Part shown: positions 1 through 16,650 of the stretch, one piece after another
How positions within the stretch are numbered: position 1 is the stretch's first letter
How the letters are laid out: every line of letters starts with the position of its first letter
Origin: Scenedesmus sp. ARA3
Lineage: Eukaryota > Chlorophyta > Chlorophyceae > Sphaeropleales > Scenedesmaceae
NCBI GenBank assembly: GCA_004335835.1
Contig: RWJK01001712.1
Coordinates: 23,468-51,570 of the forward strand
DNA: 28,103 bases
Reading direction: 5' to 3'
Made by a program: the position numbers and the translations under genes
The notes under the pieces: model-generated
What the model saw: the letters and a program-made list of their open reading frames with translations, nothing else
What the model was told of the DNA's origin: nothing
Database searches by the model: none

Positions 1-57
<57 letters not shown>
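1..57. repeat. Pure CAG trinucleotide tract (19 units)
   Basis: Nineteen perfect CAG units begin at the first base, so the tract may extend outside the window. It lies in the intron after the last visible amine oxidase exon (262) and reads CTG in that gene's transcript. Confidence 0.95.
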
Positions 58-59
<2 letters not shown>

Positions 60-388
60 GCGACAGCGACGGCGGTGCAGGGAGCAGGCAAGGGTCAATC
101 CATGCCCAGCGCACCAGCACATTGTACCATATGCATTGCTGGTTGGGCAAGGAGGGAGGTCTGCCAGCATTTGATAGTGCCGCCGCCAGCGGATGCGCCG
201 GCATAGCATGATGCCATTGTGGTTCGGCGCTGTGTTGCAGGCGCAGCAGCACAGCCCTCACCTCTGGCTGCAGCACATTCAGCGGTTTGATGTCCTGCCT
301 CCAGGGGCCAGGGAACAGCTCAGCATGGTAGTTGCTGTCCGAAGCAGGGATCTGCAGCAGCAGCAGCAGCAGCAGCCGCAGCAGCAGA

Positions 389-433
<45 letters not shown>

Positions 434-2429
434 CACACTGCAAGTCGCCTGCAGCCGAGGCGCCAACCTGCTTCAAAGAGTTCACTGACGAGACCGCTGC
501 AGTCACACAGCAGCACTGTCTGCCAGCGACCAAGGCAGCCGAAGGTCAAGTCAACATCACACCACAGCAGCTGCCAGCTGCAGCCAGGCTCATCTGGGGC
601 GCCTTGCTGTGCTTGTCAATGGCCACCACGCACTTCTGGTGCATGTCCACCAAAGCCACCAGGTCCAGCGGGTGAGCATACGCGTTGTCGTCAGGGCTGC
701 GACAGGCGATGCAGCACAGCAGTGGCAACGCATGACAGAATGCATATGGTCATGCGGTGTGTATCCTGTGCGCTGCGCAGTCCTGCCGTGTGCAATGCAG
801 CAACTTACAAACTAGCAGGCTTGTGGGTCCGTCTGCTGGGGCACGGATTGCAACGTTAGTAGCACCATATGCAACTGCTGCTATGTACCGTTGCAGCACC
901 CAAGACTGCTGCTGCTGCCATGGTGGTCAGCACCTGCTGCTGCTACTGCTGCTACTGCTGCCACTGCCAGTGTCCCTCAGCTGCTGCTCCTGCTGCTGCT
1001 GTGCCTGCTGCTGGTGGTGGTGGCGCGCCTCACCTGCTGCGGCCGTACATGAAGAGCTGCATGAGGCGGCGGCCCTGCAGCTGCTGCGGGGGCGCATGCA
1101 CGCTCCAGGGGTCACACGCCACCAGCGCCAGGTCAGTGAAGCCGCGCTCAGCCAGCAGCTCCACCACCTGCAGCAGCACAGCATGGTTCAACGCAAAAAA
1201 AGATGGTTTGTCACGAGCCATATCTGCACAGCCTCAGCCATCAACACCATGTTTTGCAATGGGTGGAATCACAGCGGCAGCTATTGGGAATGCCAGCAAA
1301 CCATAGCTGTGCGCGTTACACATCATTCCAGAAAATGGCAACATTACATCCTACGGATGTCAGGTCTTGTAATCCTTCGAGCTTGCTGCTGCAATGCAAT
1401 GTGCGTGATGCTGTTTTGCCTACAGGTGCTGCTCATCAACGCGGCTGTTGCGCACGCTGCATGGTGTCCTACCTGCGGGTCTGCCTTGGCAATCGCCTCT
1501 GCCTCGAAGCAGTCATCGGGGCTGGCAAGTGGCTCAACACCCTCCAGCTGCAGCATGTTGACAGCGGGCGCAGGAGGACAGTGCACAGGCGTACACACTG
1601 TTGAAACTGAGTACACACAGTACAGCACCGTCTCATCAGCACAAGCGTTACGCAGTGGCAGATGCAGGCACAGTGCAATGGATTTGGTTGAATTGCAATC
1701 TGCGCGCCATCCATGCTGCTGCTGCTCCTGGTATCACCTTCTGCCACGCGCAGACAGTGGCCTCCTCTCCAGGCTGCAGCGCCAGCGTGACCTCATACAC
1801 CACGGAGCTCGGTGGTGCCTGCAGGATGGCAAAGCCCTGGCGCTGCGGTGCAGGGCCGCCAGCCTCAAAGGCCAGCAGGTCTGCCTTGGCTGGCTCCTGC
1901 AGAGCATCCCAGACACGCAGAATGTCACATGGTGTCTACTCGCCAACACGCTTGAAGCATGCAGAAATGATGTAGATGCCTTGTATGATAATAAAACGTG
2001 AGCTGCACACTGCGGCGCCACAATGATGGTTGCCGATGCCACACATATCATGGGCACTGTCCAGGCTGGGCAAGCAGCATGACACCTGCCTTCAGGGAGA
2101 TAACATTGAAGCGCAAGCTGCCCCATCCCTCCTGCTTTGCGAGGGACTTGCAGGCAGCTGCTACACCGCTGATCTCCTCCGCAGAAAGAGGGTCCAGTGG
2201 ATGGGCTGCAGAGAGAAAAGGCAGCAGCTGAGTTGTGGTCACATGGTGCAGTACAATCGGGTCCACCCACGTGACCGTTCAAGCCAAAGTGAGTACCACA
2301 AGACACTGTTATCCTTATAACCAGTTTCTGACTGTATAATAGACGAGCAGCGCATCTGCAGACGACACAGGACACACAGGTAGGTTTGCTAGACATCCTG
2401 CTGGGGCAGTTCTTGCCAGCGTTCTGCAT
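1..2429 (-). CDS. Primary (copper) amine oxidase, 5' part; runs off left edge
   Basis: Oxidises primary amines to aldehyde, ammonia and H2O2 with copper and a topaquinone made from an active-site Tyr. Proposed exons: 2429-2378, 2205-2090, 1896-1738, 1547-1473, 1167-1034, 696-561 and 351-262; the next exon lies beyond the window. Read in order they give HPLDPLSAEEI, EPAKADLLAFEAG, LEGVEPLASPDDCFEAEAI, TDLALVACDPWSVH, DNAYAHPLDLVALVD, then SNYHAEL and DIKPLNVLQPE, which is the N2/N3 and early catalytic-domain order of this family. The catalytic Asp, the topaquinone Tyr and the copper His residues would lie past the edge, so activity cannot be judged. No signal peptide is visible, as in peroxisomal and cytosolic members. 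The start is uncertain: exon 1 allows Met at 2429 or 2396 and joins in phase. The exon 6 end is the weakest junction. Intron 2 seems to use a GC donor at 2089. Confidence 0.85.
355..430. repeat. Interrupted CAG tract abutting a splice acceptor
   Basis: CAG units with short interruptions (CCG, AGG). On the minus strand this is a CTG run that ends in the CAG acceptor of amine oxidase exon 351-262, so it occupies the place of the polypyrimidine tract. Confidence 0.85.
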
Positions 2430-4563
2430 GTCTCAGCCAGCGATCTACCCACTTGTAGTGACAGTCATCGCCCACGCCTGCTCTCAGGTGTTGGACTTGC
2501 CGAAGGAGGTTGCGATGGTCACCTGGAGCGTGCACAGGTTGCTGGGTGCGTGACGGTGACTACTCTGTTTTTGGGCATGCTTTACAGTTTGCCATTGTTT
2601 GAGACAAATGCGCATCACGTTGTTCACGTATACAACAACTAGGGTTTGAAAGCTCTAACGGGCTGGGGACTCGGCTGGCCAATTTAGCGTGCCTGCCATC
2701 AGTTCGATTACTTCACGCAGACCCGCTATATTTTTACTGATGGCTGCCACTGGCCAGCACCACCAGCCACTTGCACACTGCCTTGTGGCCCGCCTGTCAT
2801 GCTGGCAGCACTTCCTCAGGGCCTGCAGGGAACTTGGTCTTTCAGCACTGGACTTGATTGCATGCTGTTCGCGATTGCCAAGTTTCTGTGCAGCTCAAAT
2901 AATGTGGCATACAGGAATGGCAAGGACCGCGAGGTTCAAGCAGCAGTGACGGCTGTTGTGCAGAGGGTCCGTAACATCAAGTGTGCAGAGGATGACTCGG
3001 CTTTCTGCAAACGTCATGGTGGTAATGCAGTGATGATCAGCCTATGTAATCAACAGCCTGTCGTAAGCACACGGTCAATCCTACTGTACTTTGTAAGTCA
3101 GGGGTGTGTTACATTTCACAATGCTAGTTTCAGGCAATCAGTGAGGCAACGCAGGCCTATGTGCCAGGTGCCCTTCCCCCCTGCCGCCAGCCACGAGGCA
3201 CCATTTATGCAGCTGCACAAACACTTTGTCCACAAGTGCACCCTAGAATGAAGCACCATGCTGCCCCCGATTGCACGACACCTGACCAAGAACCTCTGCC
3301 ATGCAGCCAGCCCTCACACTACATGCAGCCTTGCTGCTCCTCATCACACCATGCACATGCATATGCTGTTTATCAAACCATGCACAACCATCACCACCCT
3401 CAGCCGACAAATCTGCCCAGCTTCTGCTGCTCACTGTGAGCCATGCAGAGCTCTGCGCACAAACTGCTGCTGAAACAGCCTGTGCAGCCTGTTGTACCTG
3501 CCACCATCATAGTGGTGATCACCCACTTCCATTGCCCAACCCCGCGTCGCAATTTCAGGCAGTTCACCTCAAGCCATCAAACTACGCGTGCTGAAACCAC
3601 AAAAAGTGGCTGCTTGAACTACACAAATGCGCAAGGGACAACCAGCCAACTCCCAACAATCCCGCCAGATAAACCTGGACACAATTGTTGCAGCGTGATT
3701 GCAGGAAAAGGCAACTGACTGGCCATTGATATGCTGCACAGACCAAACATTGACTCAAGCTCAATCTGTATGTTGTTTCAACCGATGTAGAGCATACCCT
3801 GCACTCTGCGCAACAGCTACTGCTATTTGGCAGCACCCACACACAGCCTGTTTGTTCAATTTGCTGCTAAGATACACTGTACAGCCTTACTTCAACTCAC
3901 AACCAGCCCGTTGTCAATTGCCCAGCCACAAAGCCCAGGTATAGCTGCTCAAAACTAAACTTGCAACTAAAGAAATCCCACTGTCATCAGCTCATTTTCA
4001 ATGCCTGGCTCCAACCACGCCGCCGCTGCACAGCCAAACTTCAAACTAAAAGACATTCACAATCCGGTCATTGCTTTCAACCGTTCTCCTACTCTAATCG
4101 GTCCAACTCAATCCATGAGCTGCTGTGAGTGCGCACTCTATCACACCGTAGACAGTATCTGTTAGGCCCAAATTCTGTACAGCCTATCCTAGTATCAATC
4201 CTACTTGGCCCAACTCAACAGATTCAACCACAGCAACCTTCAACTGAGCACACAGTTGCCATGTAATCAAATATTATCAACTCTACATTATCAACACTTG
4301 AGTTTGTCACGATGCCAGCTGCACCAGCAACAAGCAAGATTCAGCTTGTTCCTGCAACAGCAATGAGGTTGTGTTCATACGAGGCCCGCTGCCAAGTCCT
4401 GCTACCAACAAATACAGTATTGACCTTTGCAAACCTGTACAGCCCAAGCTCCCCCTTCCAAGTGCAAACTGTTGCTGCATATGCTACACAACGCTGTGCA
4501 GCGCAAACCAAAGAAGCCCATGCCCATAACTTCTGCTGCTGGGTGGCGCGCCAGGGCTCCTAG
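2430..4563. other. Long stretch without a recognisable gene
   Basis: The left part (about 2430-3150) lies upstream of the amine oxidase and should hold its promoter; an A/T-rich spot at about 2727-2736 could be a TATA-like element on the minus strand. From about 3150 to 4560 the plus strand is markedly A/C-rich and G-poor, so the minus strand is T/G-rich like the other 3' flanks here. It fits best as the 3' UTR and downstream flank of the gene ending at 4564. An open frame at 2799-3251 (+) has no recognisable homology, start context or exon partner. Confidence 0.6.
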
Positions 4564-5861
4564 TCAAACATTGAACAAGGTCACTGGCAGCCAGCACAGC
4601 TTGTCGCCCACCTCCAGCATCACCTGCACCTGGCCACCATGGGCATCCTCAACCCTGCGCACCTTGCCGGCGCGGTCGGGCACCTGCGTGAAGCCGTACA
4701 CGTCACTCATGCACTCTGGCGCCTTGGCATCGCCCGCCATGAAGCAGCCCAGCGCCGTCGCAGCCTGCTCCTTGCGCTGGCTTGACACTGCGTTGTTGAA
4801 CACGTGGGCCCAGAAGATGTACACATCCGCGCGCGCCTCGTGCACATCAGTCACCAGCTGCAGCTCCTGCGCTGTCAGCTGGAAAGGCCCAGAGGAGGCC
4901 TTCCTGCGGAACAGCTGCTTGTTGCTGCGGCGGGCGACTTTGATGGCCTTCACGGCTGCGCGCTCAGTTGCGCTCACTGCCCCGAAACCTCCTGGTGCAC
5001 GTGAGACGGGGGAGTGAAGGCTGCTGCTGCTGCTGCTGCCGGGGCTGCTGCTGCGGGGGCTGCTGCTGCTGCTGGTGCGGCAGGTAATGCCGACGCTGGA
5101 TGCATTGGATGATGCACGGCCGGAGGACCTTTTTGTTGGTGTGGTGGGTGTGGTGGGTGTGGTGGGTGTAATGGGTGAGGCAGGTGTGGTGGATGCACTG
5201 GTGAAAGTGGTGATGGCAATTGCCTGATCCTCGTGGGCGGCTTTGTGGACGGGACGCTTGACGGATGATGCTGATGCTGATGCTGATGCTGCGATGATGA
5301 CAAAACCGTCGCCCTGCTCTGATGCACTGTTTTGTTTTCTGGTTTTGTGGCTGGCTGTGGGACTGCGCTCATTGCTGGAGCGGCAGTCGTCAGAAGCCAG
5401 GGAATCATCAGATGAGGTTGTCCTCCTGTATGGCAGCATGCTGACTGCCGACCCCCAAAGGCTCATCTTGGAGCTGCCAGCAGAAGATACTGCTGACTTG
5501 GCAGAGGGGCTTGAAGACTCGGAGTCCTGCAAGCATGAAACAGAGCAGAGGAAGCACAGGTTCTTGAGAGGTGGGTTGGAGGTAGCAGATAGGTTTTGCT
5601 GCTACTCCTCGTCCTGCTGGGTGCAAGCCACCCACACTAAGAAAGCAAGTATACTTCAAGTGCTTGATTCAAGTGCGGACTGCAGCTGCAAGGGCATGCT
5701 GGTGATAGAGAAGTCGGACACAGCTGGCAGGCAAACCAGCCTGAGCAGGCGAGGCCATCACTCACCGAGCTCCGCCCGTGCCCTTCAAAGTCATCCGCCT
5801 GGGATGCAAAGCACCCCCCGACACCAATAAGAAGAAACAGCTTCGACAGCACCGTGGCCAT
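4564..5861 (-). CDS. Ser/Thr-rich protein of unknown function with possible signal peptide
   Basis: Two exons, 5861-5766 and 5526-4564, give 352 residues. The donor is GTGAGT, the acceptor is TTGCAG, and both sides are phase 0. Exon 1 begins MATVLSKLFLLIGVGGCFAS, a short hydrophobic stretch that resembles a secretory signal peptide. Residues about 33-205 are low complexity: Ser clusters, a TPTTPTTPT run encoded by a 9-bp tandem repeat (5138-5177), and an Ala-Ser run from a 6-bp repeat. The last 140 residues look folded: two basic stretches (KAIKVARR, FRRK), then a helical, charged segment with VHEARADVYIFWAHVFNN, ending VGDKLCWLPVTLFNV. I recognise no family. The alternative is that exon 2 uses another first exon and is not secreted. 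The long composition-biased 3' flank (about 3150-4560) probably belongs to this transcript. The C-terminal part is confidently coding; the start is less certain. Confidence 0.65.
5138..5177. repeat. 9-bp tandem repeat coding for Thr-Pro-Thr
   Basis: About four copies of a GTGGTGGGT-type unit, the last slightly diverged. Read on the minus strand they give TPTTPTTPT within the linker of the Ser/Thr-rich protein. The unit keeps the reading frame. Confidence 0.85.
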
Positions 5862-6672
5862 GGCTCGGGCGCGTCGAAAAGTGCTCACAGTTGGTTGTAC
5901 CTGCAGGGCTTTCGCAAAGAGAGCTGCCGCAGTAAACGGTGAACACTTGTAGACTTGATTGCAGAGCTTGTGTCGGGTAGCTGAGCTATATGGGGCCAGC
6001 TCCAGTGAAGGTGCACAAGGAAACCCTGTCTGGGGTTTGGGAGCCGGCTGCAGCTACCTGAGCACCGGCTAAGGGATTTGATAACTCCAGCGATGTCAAA
6101 ACCGATGATGGTACTGCTTCTGCTGCGAACTGCTCAGGCTGAGCATGCAAGGCGCGCCCGCGTGTCAGCCTGGCGGGAACTTGCACGGTGGTTCTGCACT
6201 GCACCCGCAGCGTTGCTACAGCTGGTAATAACACCCAAGGAAGTCATGTATAATCCTGTAGGACAGGACGAGTGGATGGCATGGCAGACTGACAGAGACC
6301 AGTACAAACAAGTTGCCCAAGGGCACATCACATGTGAGCTGGTCTGCATCACTTGCCTATGCCACAAAAGCTCGTGTGATACCAACAGGTCTGTCACACA
6401 GCATGCAAAGTGATATGCATGCCAATGCGCTGTGTGCTCACTTGACCTCCCTCGGCACTCAACACAGCCTGGAATGTGTGGTACCAATGGGCCCCTCAAA
6501 CTGGTCTCGATGACAGATCCCTGCCAGTGCAATGCGCACCACACAATTGGGGTGTTGGACAGCATGCCTGGTAGCGCTGCTTCTCACGTCTTAAAATGCT
6601 GCAACACTCTGCAGCAGTTGAGATATGTCCCTGCAAGGCCATCACCACGCCCTTGCTGTTGATATCAAACGC
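5862..6672. other. Intergenic region, no gene seen
   Basis: Both strands hold only short frames of poor, Cys/His-rich composition with no family similarity. It lies between the start of the Ser/Thr-rich gene and the end of the transmembrane ORF, so it should contain the promoter of the former. No clear TATA box or polyadenylation motif was picked out. Confidence 0.5.
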
Positions 6673-7026
6673 CTATGATGCAGCCAGAGCAGCGCACTGC
6701 AGCGTGGGCATCCTGAACAGCCAGATCCACACCGGCAGCCCACAGAACATGAACAGCACCACCAGCGCGGACAGCAACCAAAAGCTGCGGTACAGCCAGG
6801 CATGGCGCCGCCAGCAGGACTGCATGCGCTGCAGCAAGCTCCAGTGCAGCCCGCGCTGCTGCTGCAGTGCTGACTGCGCCCCGGCCGCATGACATGCGAA
6901 TGTGTTGCTGTGATCCAGTGTCCTGATGACCTGCCAGCTTGTGTGAGTTGCCGCTGCTGCCAGGGGTTTTGTGGCTTCTTGCAGCACGTGCTGCTGCTGT
7001 TGCCGGTTGAGCTTTAGCAGCAACAC
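6673..7026 (-). CDS. Orphan exon-like ORF with a membrane segment near its C-terminus
   Basis: An open frame with no ATG at its 5' end, so if real it is a last exon or starts internally; the Met before SCWRRHAWLYRSF would give about 50 residues. It encodes a Gln-rich helical stretch, VIRTLDHSN, LHWSLLQRM, a basic-aromatic stretch (CWRRHAWLYRSFW) and a hydrophobic span (LLSALVVLFMFCGLPVWIW), then about 16 residues and a stop. A helical region followed by a C-terminal membrane anchor recalls small SNAREs such as Sec20 or Use1, but the spacing does not align convincingly and I do not assign a family. It starts only 86 bases beyond the DEAH4 stop on the same strand. Joining it to DEAH4 through the GTGAGT that overlaps that stop puts it out of frame at every acceptor I tried. 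A CAG acceptor just before VIRTLDHSN is another possible start of the exon. Confidence 0.3.
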   Translation of the reverse strand: MLLLKLNRQQQQHVLQEATKPLAAAATHTSWQVIRTLDHSNTFACHAAGAQSALQQQRGLHWSLLQRMQSCWRRHAWLYRSFWLLSALVVLFMFCGLPVWIWLFRMPTLQCAALAAS

Positions 7027-7111
7027 TCAGCATACGCAGCAAGCTGCAGCCAACCATGTGCAGGTGCCCCCCCCCAAAGCAATGCCCTGCTGAAAAGGTA
7101 TGCAACCAAAC

Positions 7112-13382
<6,271 letters not shown>

Positions 13383-13944
13383 GGTGCTGCTATCGGGCAA
13401 AGCCCACACTGGTCGGCCGTGTACTGCACTCTCTCACATCCTGACTGCACATTGCAACCTCAATACTACAGGAGACAGGGGGGGGTGCCATGCAGCTTGA
13501 AATGGGTGCCCTGTCATGCTCACACAACCCTTGACCCTAACGCCAGGCCAATTTGCTGCACACCCTGCACGCACATCCGTCCCTTTGCAACTTGGCCAAA
13601 TCATTGCCCATAATCTGAGATTGTTACAAAAAGAACAGCACCAGCTGGCAGCAAGATGTAACGAGGCCCCGTAGTCTCATCGAGGCCCTGGGTCTGGGCC
13701 TGACAGGCCGGCAGGGAGCCCAGTGGTGCCTAGATGCCGTAGAAAGGCACTCTTGTAATGTGCAGAATATAAAATGCCCAGCACATGAGAACTGAGACTC
13801 AGCACGTACGCCAGCACAATATTGTGCAGGCACAGGATAGAGTCCCCGCACAAGAGCAGCCTAGCAGCCTGCTGTCGACTGCATGCTGCCATTGCGCCAC
13901 ACCACCACCACCGCTGCTGCTGCTGCTGGCATGCCTTGTTCTCT
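13383..13944. other. Gap between helicase start and RNase M5-like stop
   Basis: This interval should carry the 3' UTR of the RNase M5-like gene and the promoter of DEAH4. No additional coding exon was recognised on either strand. A TGTAA motif lies on the minus strand at 13628-13624. Confidence 0.55.
13624..13628 (-). terminator. Candidate TGTAA polyadenylation signal
   Basis: The minus-strand sequence is TGTAA followed by C, about 320 bases after the stop of the RNase M5-like gene. TGTAA is the usual poly(A) signal of chlorophycean algae; its use here is inferred. Confidence 0.45.
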
Positions 13945-16230
13945 TCAAGCTGTGCCCAGCTGTGCGAGTGCCGCATCCACTGTCTCCTCATCAAAGAACC
14001 TGTTGAGCGCTGTCAGCAGCTGCGCGCCGCTGCAGCGCCCCAGCCCCAGCTGCGCGCACAGCTGCCGCCGCCGGTCTGCTGCCCCACCCGGCCCCTGCAC
14101 CACGGCCTCAGCGCCATCAAAGGCGTTGACCAGCCGCAGCTGCTGCAGCCGCTCCATGCTCCACACCTGGCACAAAGACAGCACAACACACGCGGCAGGG
14201 CAGTGACATAAAGTCGTATTGAGCACAGTGTGGTGCAAGCAGCTGGCTGGCCGCAGGGCAGACGGTCGCACGCTGGTGAGACATGCGCCGCCAGCCATCT
14301 GTCACTTCCACAATTGCTTGCTTGAGCGTCTGTTTCTGCTGCTTGGTGCATACAGCAGAATGGTATGGGAGACAGGCTTGATCAGCTCAACCTGCTGCAC
14401 ATGCGTGCATGCGCCCCGCCGCAAAACAAAAACACAGCCGAACTCATCAATTAGCAACACCATTGCACGATGCCTGGGGATCTCACCTGCCGCTCAGCAG
14501 GAAAGCTGCTCCGTGCCGCCTGCAGCGCCTGCTGCACTCCAATCGGCACCACGTGCTCAATGCCTCTATTACCGATCCCATGCACCGGCCCATCCACCAG
14601 CGCAGCAGCATCCGGCTCAGGCACGAATGCGTGCAGCAGCGGGCCCATGGCTGCCTCCAGGTGCAGCCGCAGCTCCCTGCCCCGCTCATCAGGGTCGGTG
14701 AGCACCACCAGCAGCCGGCCCAGCTGCTGCAGCATGGCCAGCTCAGGCTGCACGTGAGGCTTGAGCACGCGCGTGCCGTCACACACGTACACCTGAAGGT
14801 GTGCAGCGGCAGAAGCAGCAGCAGCAGCAACAGTGCTGTGAGCAGGTGCCATTGGAGCGGTGCTAGCGAGGTTCAGGGGATAGGCAGGCACCAAGCAACC
14901 CCAGCTGCACAACTGCTTGCATGCATCCACATGCAGTCTCTTTGACAACAACTGCTGCAACCCGCCGCGCTGTGGCAGGGACAGACGGCTGCAAACAGCG
15001 CGCTGCACACAGTGTTTGGCATGCTGCCACTGACTGCAGAAAACAGCGCGAGGCAAGCCAGCTGTCGGCGTGCCCCACACACCATGCCATCCCAGTTGTC
15101 GCACAGCATGCATGCCGCCGCCGCATCTCTCCCCTTACCGGTGCATTAACAGCGCGTGCCACTGCCCGCTGGTCCTGATCTCCCTCAACCAAGATGATGC
15201 TGTGCAGTGTCGGCAAGCCCGCCTGGCTGCCAGCAGCAACAATGTGCCGGCGCAGCGCAGACCATGAGGGGCCGCCAGGCAGCGCCAGGTCACCTTTCAG
15301 CACCGGCTTGTACTGCTTCTTGCCACGGCCTGTGTCAGCTGCTGCCTGCAGCATCCACGGCGCTGGCGGCAGCTCCGCTTGCTGCTGCCGCTGCTGCTGC
15401 TGCTGGGCTGGCTGTGCTTGCTCTTGTGGAGCCTGCTTGTTGATGCGGCGAGTGAGCCTGCGTGAGGTGCTGGCATCACTGCTGCTGCTACTGCTGCTGG
15501 TGCTGCTTGGCTCAGAATGTTGTGCTGCTGCTGAGTGGCTGGCTGCAGCTACATCATTCCTGCTGCTGCTACTGCTGCTGCCGCTGCTATGTTTGACTGC
15601 AGGAGGGTCAAGCAGCTCCTGCTCTAGTGAGCTGATGAGGCCAGCAAAGGGCCCCTTGCGCGGCTTGGCTGCTGCTGCAGGAGGCAGCGCTGCAGCAGGT
15701 GCAGCAGCAGGGGAAGCAACTGCACTACCAGCACGTTTACTACCTGTTCTAGCTACCCTGACAGTCTGTTCGCTATTGCTGCTGCTGCTGCTGCTGCTGT
15801 CCCTGGTGCTGCTGCCGTCTTCATCCCGCCTGGTTCTGCCAGCGCTCCGCCTGTCAGTCGGAGTGGCAAAGCTAGGGACACCAGCTGAAGAATCAGACCT
15901 GGCAGGAGCTGAGCTTCTGGTTCTGCTTGCAGGAGCTGCTGCTGGTCTGCTGCTGCTGCTGCTGGTGGTGGTGCTGCTGCTGCTGGTGGTGGTGCTGCTG
16001 CTGCTGAAGGCATCTTTCAGCACATCAACGATGTCCTTCAGGCTGTCATCTGAAGCTCCGCCAGGCCCAGTCGCCAGCAGTCTTGTTATAGCTCTGGCAT
16101 GTTGCGTGTTTGATGGCCTACTGCTGGCAGCTACAGTCTTGTTGTGTGTGCCATGCATGCAGGCAGGATGCCTGTTGGCCAAGCACCGGCCTGGCTGCTG
16201 CTGCTGCCATGGCAGGCAAGAGAAGGCCAT
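13945..16230 (-). CDS. RNase M5-like Toprim protein, probably organellar
   Basis: Related to bacterial RNase M5 (rnmV), which trims the 5S rRNA precursor. Exons 16230-15139, 14792-14487 and 14166-13945, all joined in phase 0, give 539 residues. Toprim signs: SIILVEGDQDQRAVARAV with the conserved Glu at 349, then VLTDPDERG with the DxD pair at 397 and 399. They are followed by GIGNRGIEHVVPIG, where M5 has its conserved GVGVEHA-type stretch, and a C-terminal domain starting WSMERLQQLRLVNA, which matches the M5 tail. Residues 1-300 are low complexity, rich in Ser with Gln and Ala runs. The start MAFSCLPW is followed by a stretch rich in Arg, Ser and Ala and poor in acid residues, fitting an organelle transit peptide, so chloroplast 5S rRNA maturation is the likely job; that is inference. 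It is divergent from PRP38, with 420 bases between the starts. Another Toprim nuclease is less likely because the C-terminal domain also matches. Confidence 0.88.
15950..16006. repeat. 21-bp coding repeat (Ser/Thr blocks)
   Basis: Alternating blocks of CTG-type and GGT-type triplets with a 21-bp period, about 2.5 copies. On the minus strand they encode alternating SSSS and TTT in the N-terminal region of the RNase M5-like protein. Confidence 0.85.
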
Positions 16231-16650
16231 TGCTGTGCAGTCACTGCAAACCGTGTGAGGTTTACAACCACGCTCAACACGAGTACAACCAATCTTTTTG
16301 GTGGAACACGATGAGTTGTAGCCTTTGCATGGCGATGCTCTGGTCGTGACGTTAGTGACTGCCAGGGCTTGTGCCTCGGGCTTCGAGCACGCTGCACACA
16401 CAGGACAAGGCCATGGCTTTGTGTCTTCACGCAGATCGTTGTACTGTGCCTCTTAGTTGAATACCATTGCGGGAGGTTGACACCCGGGGTTACTGCTACA
16501 GACAGCTGCTGCTGCTCTACACTTTGTCGACACCCTTACACTCCTGATCCTGCCTGAGTACGGGAGGCCGCTTGATTTGTGGACGTTACATGTAACGTTG
16601 TGCTGACAGCCAGGCTGAGGTGCAGTCAGTAGGGAGCACCAGCAGCAGCA
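16231..16650. promoter_or_regulatory. Shared divergent promoter region (RNase M5-like / PRP38)
   Basis: The 420 bases between two ATG codons that face away from each other. Promoters and 5' UTRs of both genes must lie here. No TATA box is obvious. Confidence 0.5.

Noticed and set aside
1..57. Regular short repeats as a CRISPR array or telomere
   Set aside because: Pure trinucleotide without spacers; not a telomere motif of green algae (TTTAGGG or TTTTAGGG).
193..675. Poly-Gln and poly-Ser frames over the CAG tract
   Set aside because: They lie in an intron and antisense to amine oxidase exons; a CAG repeat leaves every frame open.
757..2001. Long plus-strand open frame of 414 codons
   Set aside because: It is Cys/Leu-rich and runs antisense to five well-aligned copper amine oxidase exons; composition comes from CTG repeats and GC-rich antisense sequence.
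2799..3251. Plus-strand frame of 150 codons with mixed, plausible composition
   Set aside because: No recognisable family, no clear promoter or splice partner; kept only as an unexplained open frame.
14863..15138. Tail of the 512-codon minus-strand frame beyond the Toprim start
   Set aside because: After 15139 the frame reads into intron 1 (donor GTAAGG); the Toprim sequence resumes in phase at 14792.
15194..16258. Plus-strand frame of 354 codons, rich in Leu and Ala
   Set aside because: Antisense shadow of the first exon of the RNase M5-like gene; Leu runs are the reverse of Ser/Gln codons made of CTG/CAG repeats.
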